Positions 9,227-12,517 of a stretch of DNA of 12,517 nt are shown one piece after another; within the stretch, counting starts at the first letter, position 1; every line of letters begins with the position of its first letter. This stretch comes from an uncultured Prevotellaceae bacterium (lineage in GTDB: Bacteria > Bacteroidota > Bacteroidia > Bacteroidales > Bacteroidaceae): the NCBI GenBank assembly GCA_946187025.1, contig CAMHPM010000014.1, positions 1-12,517 on the forward strand. The letters run 5' to 3'. Below the pieces are notes generated by a model. It saw nothing but the letters and a program-made list of their open reading frames with translations, was not told the DNA's origin and did no database searches. A program made the translations under genes and the position numbers.

Positions 9227-9316
9227 AAAGACAACTATTTTACCTCGTCGTCACACATTTTAACCTCCTTCCCATACTGAAACCGCAAAAGCCTCCGGGA
9301 GGAAACACATAAAAAT

Positions 9317-9374
9317 GAGTGCGCACTCTCGGCCTCGCGAGTGCGGACTCACGACCTTGCGACTGCGCACTCGC
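9317..9374. repeat. GC-rich cluster of nested palindromes
   Basis: A perfect 12-bp palindrome GAGTGCGCACTC (9317–9328) is followed by CTCGCGAG (9334–9341). Then GCGAGTGCG (9337–9345) pairs perfectly over 9 bp with CGCACTCGC (9366–9374) across a 20-nt loop. The motif GAGTGCG and its complement recur through the island, which contrasts sharply with the AT-rich DNA on both sides. It could be a REP-like dispersed element or a structured barrier between the divergent units. No T-run follows, so a classical terminator is unlikely. Confidence 0.6.
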
Positions 9375-9456
9375 AGCAACAAGCCCGACCGCAACAAAAA
9401 ACAGGATACCGGCATCGCATATACAAAAACCATCATTTTTTTCAAAAACAGTGCCA

Positions 9457-9483
9457 TTGTTCACAAAATTATTACTAACTTTG
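9457..9483 (+). promoter_or_regulatory. Bacteroidetes-type promoter facing the β-barrel gene
   Basis: TAACTTTG (9476–9483) matches the −7 consensus TAnnTTTG exactly. A TTG (9457–9459) starts 19 bp upstream of the start of the −7 box, close to the usual −33 position. Initiation near 9488–9490 would leave a leader of about 105 nt before the ATG at 9595. Confidence 0.55.
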
Positions 9484-9594
9484 CAGCACATTACAGCACA
9501 GCCTTAAAAAGGTTATCCTATTTTATGATGACAAATCATTCGGTAAAATAAATATCATTAAATAATTTTTGTATAACAATAAATTTGAATAAAG

Positions 9595-10212
9595 ATGAGA
9601 AAACTATTATTAATTTTATTAGCTGTGTCAGCATGTACACTTTCAGCTCAACAAAAGAACGGTACATTTAGTATAATGCCAAAAACATTTGTTAACATAC
9701 ATAATTACAATGAAGATGGATGCAAATCACAAATAGGCATAGGTGCAGGTTTTTGCTTGGACTATCAGATATCACAAAGACTTGGATTATCATGTGAAAT
9801 CCAATACTCCCCTCAGGGAGCAAAGGAAAAAGGTCATATAAAAGAAGGACAATATATTGGAGAACCTTATACATTAATATATAAAACAAATTACCTAAAC
9901 ATTCCAGTCTTAGCAAACATTTATATAATCAAAGGGCTATCTATAAATCTCGGTATCCAACCGTCATTTAACATTAAAGCAGATTACAAGTTAAAAGGTC
10001 TTGGCCAAACCGTAAAGGGCTCATTATCATCATTGGATATATTTGTAGAAACATTTGACTTTTCTATTCCTGTCGGAGTTACTTATGAAAAAAATAATAT
10101 TGCTTTGAACTGCAGATATAACTTTGGAATTACATCTATTTTTAAAGAAGCCCAATCACAAGCAAAAAATCAAGTAATTCAAATTGGAATAGGATATAAA
10201 ATTGTATTATAG
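9595..10212 (+). CDS. Outer membrane β-barrel protein (PF13568-like)
   Basis: This 205-residue protein begins with a signal peptide (MRKLLLILLAVSACTLSA, cleavage before QQ). The rest is built of alternating amphipathic strands with Gly/Tyr turns, for example QIGIGAGFCLDYQIS, YLNIPVLANIYI, LSINLGIQPSFNI, NCRYNFGITSIF and a final IQIGIGYKIVL. The length and the 'YLNIPVLA…G…GIQPS' and 'YNFGIT' signatures fit the small porin-like OMP_b-brl_2 family of Bacteroidetes, whose members are outer membrane proteins of mostly unknown function. The gene is AT-rich (about 27–40% G+C in the stretches I counted, against about 50% for the LRR genes) and uses many ATA and AGA codons, so recent transfer or unusual expression is possible. 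It appears monocistronic, with its own promoter upstream and a hairpin downstream. Confidence 0.8.
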   Translation: MRKLLLILLAVSACTLSAQQKNGTFSIMPKTFVNIHNYNEDGCKSQIGIGAGFCLDYQISQRLGLSCEIQYSPQGAKEKGHIKEGQYIGEPYTLIYKTNYLNIPVLANIYIIKGLSINLGIQPSFNIKADYKLKGLGQTVKGSLSSLDIFVETFDFSIPVGVTYEKNNIALNCRYNFGITSIFKEAQSQAKNQVIQIGIGYKIVL

Positions 10213-10229
10213 TATTATTTAATACATTC

Positions 10230-10254
10230 TCTATGTATTTTAAGGGTACATAGA
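10230..10254 (+). terminator. Weak hairpin downstream of the β-barrel gene, possible terminator
   Basis: TCTATGTA (10230–10237) pairs perfectly with TACATAGA (10247–10254) over a 9-nt loop. It starts 18 bp after the stop codon and is followed by ATATTT. The stem is AT-rich and the T-run is poor, so termination strength is doubtful. Confidence 0.35.
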
Positions 10255-10274
10255 ATATTTACTCGTTAATTTCA

Positions 10275-10299
10275 TCTTATTAGATAATTCCGAATAAGA
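10275..10299. repeat. 7-bp inverted repeat just upstream of the SemiSWEET gene
   Basis: TCTTATT (10275–10281) and AATAAGA (10293–10299) are perfect complements around an 11-nt spacer and end 7 bp before the ATG at 10307. It could be an operator or a weak leader hairpin. It is AT-rich, so chance occurrence is possible. No convincing −7 promoter box was found in the 94-bp gap; a weak TAATTTC lies at 10267–10273. Confidence 0.3.
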
Positions 10300-10306
10300 A
10301 TATACA

Positions 10307-10597
10307 ATGGAAGAACAAAGCCTCATCTATGAAATATGCGGCTGGGCAGCCAGCATCGGCATGGTATTCGGCTATTTGCCACAAGCCATCGAGACCATAC
10401 GTACCCGCAATACCTCGGGCATCGCACTGCCCACATTCCTCATGATGGCCATAGGTGCCGCATTCTTCATGCTGCAAGGCTTGCTTCACAAGCCCGACAT
10501 CTTGTGGGCATTGGTCATCACCAACTTCATAACAACCACATGCAGCACAATTGTGTTTGCCATCAAGATCTACAACGACTATATAAAACGCAAATAG
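10307..10597 (+). CDS. SemiSWEET-family small sugar transporter (PQ-loop/MtN3)
   Basis: The 96-residue length equals a single three-helix bundle, as in bacterial SemiSWEETs, which dimerise to form one sugar pore in the inner membrane. Three hydrophobic segments are visible at about residues 7–29, 40–60 and 65–88. The PQ-loop signature appears as GYLPQ (Pro25-Gln26), followed by the basic stretch TIRTRNTSGIALPTF. Asn73 in ITNFITT fits the conserved TM3 pocket Asn. The aromatic pocket position usually held by Trp appears to be Phe (Phe53 or Phe54), by my alignment from memory. The start ATG lies 94 bp after the β-barrel gene. The stop is 3 bp before the guanine deaminase ATG, so the two are probably co-transcribed and translationally coupled. 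The transported substrate cannot be told from sequence. Confidence 0.87.
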   Translation: MEEQSLIYEICGWAASIGMVFGYLPQAIETIRTRNTSGIALPTFLMMAIGAAFFMLQGLLHKPDILWALVITNFITTTCSTIVFAIKIYNDYIKRK

Positions 10598-10600
10598 ACT

Positions 10601-11083
10601 ATGAACCAACCAACAGCCGACGATTGCCGATTCATGCAGATGGCAATCGACCTGAGTATAGAAAACGTAGCCAACGGCGGCGGTCCGTTCGGAGCAGTGA
10701 TAGTGAAGGACGGCCAGGTGGTGGCTGCCGGTGTTAACCGCGTCACGGCCAACAACGACCCCACGGCACATGCCGAGGTAAGTGCCATCCGCAGTGCTTG
10801 CCACAAGCTCGGCGACTTCCGACTCAGCGGATGCACGTGCTACACATCGTGCGAGCCATGTCCCATGTGCCTCAGCGCACTCTACTGGGCCGGGGTGTCG
10901 CGAATATGGTATGGAAATACCAAGAAAGACGCCGACAAGATTGGGTTTGGCGATGATTTCATATATAAGGAAATAGCCAAGCCATACGAAAAACGCACCA
11001 TACCTACATACGGTATGATGCGTAGTCAAGCTCTTGCCGCCTTCCGTGCATGGGAGGAGAAAGAAGACAAGGTGGAATATTAG
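10601..11083 (+). CDS. guaD: Guanine deaminase, GuaD type (cytidine deaminase fold)
   Basis: This 160-residue cytosolic enzyme is predicted to convert guanine to xanthine and ammonia in purine salvage or catabolism. The zinc site is complete: DPTAHAE gives His57 and the proton-shuttle Glu59, and CEPCPMC gives Cys87 and Cys90. The substrate-pocket segment GFGDDFIYKEI with Asp118 and the C-terminal Tyr160 align, with an offset of four, to Asp114 and Tyr156 of Bacillus subtilis guanine deaminase as I recall it. The final EY and the TIP.Y segment also agree with that enzyme. This separates it from the tRNA adenosine deaminase TadA, which shares the zinc motifs but not this C-terminus. It follows the SemiSWEET gene by 3 bp. 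Its stop codon overlaps that of convergent typA. Confidence 0.9.
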   Translation: MNQPTADDCRFMQMAIDLSIENVANGGGPFGAVIVKDGQVVAAGVNRVTANNDPTAHAEVSAIRSACHKLGDFRLSGCTCYTSCEPCPMCLSALYWAGVSRIWYGNTKKDADKIGFGDDFIYKEIAKPYEKRTIPTYGMMRSQALAAFRAWEEKEDKVEY

Positions 11084-12517
11084 TTCTCCTTGTTCAGTTT
11101 CTTACGCTCGTTGTGGTCAAGCACAATCTTACGTATTCGCATACTCTTAGGAGTCACCTCCACATATTCGTCGGCCTTGATATATTCCAAAGCCTCCTCG
11201 AGCGACAGCTGCACAGGCGGGATGATATGCGCCTTCTCGTCGGTGCCCGAGGCACGCACGTTGGTCAGCTGTTTGGCCTTGGTCACATTGACCACAAGGT
11301 CGTTTTCGTGTACATGTTCGCCAACCACTTGTCCGGCATAGACTGTGTCCTGCGGGTAGATGAAAAACTTGCCGCGGTCCTGCAAGTGGTCGATTGCGTA
11401 GGCAAATGCCGTGCCGCTCTCGAGTGCAATCATACTTCCGTTCACACGACGCACCATGTCGCCCTTATACGGCTGATAGTTCTTGAAGCGGTGGGCCATG
11501 ATAGCTTCGCCCTGCGAGGCGGTGAGCACGTTGGTGCGAAGTCCGATGATGCCACGCGACGGTATCTCAAATTCTATGTTCACACGGTCGTCCTGGGCCT
11601 CCATCGACAACATGTCGCCCTTGCGGCGTGTCACCATGTCGATCATCTTGCTTGCAAACTCCTGCGGAACATTAATGGTCAGTTCCTCGATTGGTTCACA
11701 GCGTTGTCCCCCTATTTCCTTGAAGATGACCTGTGGCTGGCCGACCTGCAGTTCGTAGCCTTCGCGGCGCATGGTCTCGATAAGCACCGAGAGGTGGAGC
11801 ACTCCACGTCCCGAAACAATCCACTGGTCGGTCGTTCCCTCTTTCTGCTCAACCCTCAGTGCAAGGTTCTTCTCGAGTTCACGCTGCAGGCGCTCGTGTA
11901 TGTGCCGTGACGTGCAGAACTTGCCTTCCTTGCCAAAGAGCGGTGAGTTGTTGATTGTGAAGAGCATCGACATGGTCGGCTCGTCGATCGATATCGTCGG
12001 CAGAGCCTCAGGGGTGTCGAAGTCGCAGATGGTGTCGCCTATCTCGAAGTTCGACAAGCCAATCACTGCACATATGTCGCCACTGCTCACACTGTCGGTT
12101 GCACGGTGTCCCATGCCTTCGAAGGTGTGCAGCTCTTTTATCTTTGTCTTCTCCTGTGAGCCGTCGCGGTGGCAGATGGTTATGTTCTGTCCCGAGCGCA
12201 GGGTGCCACGGTGTACACGTCCCACGGCTATACGGCCGGTGTAGGTGCTGTAGTCGAGGCTGGTGATGAGCATCTGGGGTGTGCCCTCGAGTCGTTCCGG
12301 TGCAGGTATGGTGTCGATGATGGTGTCGAGCAGATAGGTGATGTCGGTGGTAGGTGTCTTCCAGTCTTCGCCCATCCAGCCCTGCTTGGCCGAACCATAG
12401 ACTACAGGGAAGTCGAGCTGGTCTTCGGTCGCATTGAGCGAGCACATGAGGTCGAACACCATTTCATACACTTCCTCCGGGCGGCAGTTGGGTTTGTCAA
12501 CCTTGTTGACCACCACC
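11080..12517 (-). CDS. typA: Ribosome-associated GTPase TypA/BipA, N-terminus beyond window
   Basis: The frame enters from the right edge and ends at TAA (11082–11080). About 478 residues are present of a family length near 600, so roughly the first 120 (P-loop and switch regions) lie outside. Visible parts in order are: the G4 motif NKVDK at the edge; the G5-like GSAKQGW; an EF-Tu domain-2-like barrel (MLITSLDYSTYTGRIAVGRV); EF-G domain III-like (SRGVLHLSVLIETMRREGYE); EF-G domain V-like (PSRGIIGLRTNVLTASQGEA); and the BipA-specific C-terminal domain (NLTNVRA-type KQLTNVRASGTDE, then TPKSMRIRKIVLD). TypA is a translational GTPase of the 70S ribosome or 50S assembly, linked to stress and low-temperature growth in other bacteria. 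A GTG at 12516 lies inside the G domain and is not the real start. Confidence 0.96.
   Translation of the reverse strand, partial: VVVNKVDKPNCRPEEVYEMVFDLMCSLNATEDQLDFPVVYGSAKQGWMGEDWKTPTTDITYLLDTIIDTIPAPERLEGTPQMLITSLDYSTYTGRIAVGRVHRGTLRSGQNITICHRDGSQEKTKIKELHTFEGMGHRATDSVSSGDICAVIGLSNFEIGDTICDFDTPEALPTISIDEPTMSMLFTINNSPLFGKEGKFCTSRHIHERLQRELEKNLALRVEQKEGTTDQWIVSGRGVLHLSVLIETMRREGYELQVGQPQVIFKEIGGQRCEPIEELTINVPQEFASKMIDMVTRRKGDMLSMEAQDDRVNIEFEIPSRGIIGLRTNVLTASQGEAIMAHRFKNYQPYKGDMVRRVNGSMIALESGTAFAYAIDHLQDRGKFFIYPQDTVYAGQVVGEHVHENDLVVNVTKAKQLTNVRASGTDEKAHIIPPVQLSLEEALEYIKADEYVEVTPKSMRIRKIVLDHNERKKLNKEN

Larger units (their letters stand above)
8998..9594. other. Divergent intergenic regulatory region without a convincing gene
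   Basis: About 600 bp separate the leftward LRR operon from the rightward β-barrel gene. Several short frames exist on both strands, but none has a recognisable product, and they cover repeats and palindromes. The region contains a leftward promoter with a 21-bp-period repeat (9162–9226), a tandem 21-bp repeat in the likely leader (9057–9098), GC-rich nested palindromes (9317–9374) and a rightward promoter (9457–9483). The parts outside the GC-rich island are strongly AT-rich. Confidence 0.7.

Noticed and set aside
9040..9234. 64-residue minus-strand open frame before the LRR gene
   Set aside because: Its repeats (FKKMTT, CRKDG) simply translate the two 21-bp DNA repeats, and its start lies upstream of the likely transcription start.
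9240..9551. Short frames on both strands across the GC-rich island
   Set aside because: They exist because the palindromic GC-rich stretch lacks stops; there is no family likeness or initiation context.
9580..9587. TAAATTTG as a −7 promoter box for the β-barrel gene
   Set aside because: It ends 7 bp before the ATG, so transcription would begin at or inside the start codon, and no −33 box fits.
10280..11029. 249-residue minus-strand open frame
   Set aside because: It is antisense to the SemiSWEET and guanine deaminase genes, both clearly recognisable, and its Cys/His-rich product mirrors their codons.
12514..12516. GTG as the start of typA
   Set aside because: It encodes Val in the β-strand leading into the G4 motif NKVDK; the family needs about 120 more N-terminal residues.

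Overview
The window looks like a chromosomal segment of a Bacteroidales bacterium, probably close to Prevotellaceae or Muribaculaceae. The support is: long BspA-type LRR_5 surface proteins with signal peptides ending in A-Q, a Prevotella-like C-terminal tail (…NGKKVLNK), a PF13568-type outer membrane barrel, promoters of the Bacteroidetes type (TAnnTTTG −7 box) and no clear Shine-Dalgarno sequences. Most of the DNA is near 50% G+C by eye. One gene (9595–10212) is much more AT-rich. Genus-level placement is inference.

Left and centre (1–8997, minus strand): two very large exported proteins lie in tandem with only 10 bp between them. The first (5833–8997) is a complete 1054-residue BspA-like leucine-rich-repeat protein. 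The second starts at 5822 and runs off the left edge, with at least 1940 residues and no stop seen. It combines two InlB-like β modules, a short LRR_5 block, Ig-like modules, an unusual helical segment, a carboxypeptidase-regulatory-like module and a Big_5-like Ig module. Together they look like one cell-surface or secreted adhesin-type operon.

Intergenic switch region (8998–9594, about 600 bp): this divergent region holds the likely promoter of the LRR operon, with a 21-bp-period direct repeat at its −35 region. It also holds a second 21-bp tandem repeat in the leader, a GC-rich cluster of nested palindromes, and a good Bacteroidetes promoter facing right.

Right (9595–12517): an AT-rich outer membrane β-barrel gene stands alone. 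After a 94-bp gap comes a two-gene unit, a SemiSWEET-type small sugar transporter and a GuaD-type guanine deaminase, separated by 3 bp. The deaminase converges on typA/bipA (minus strand, N-terminus beyond the window), and the two stop codons overlap inside the tetranucleotide TTAG.

No tRNA, rRNA, CRISPR array, transposase or phage gene was seen. The least ordinary content is the giant multidomain surface protein and its repeat-decorated promoter region.
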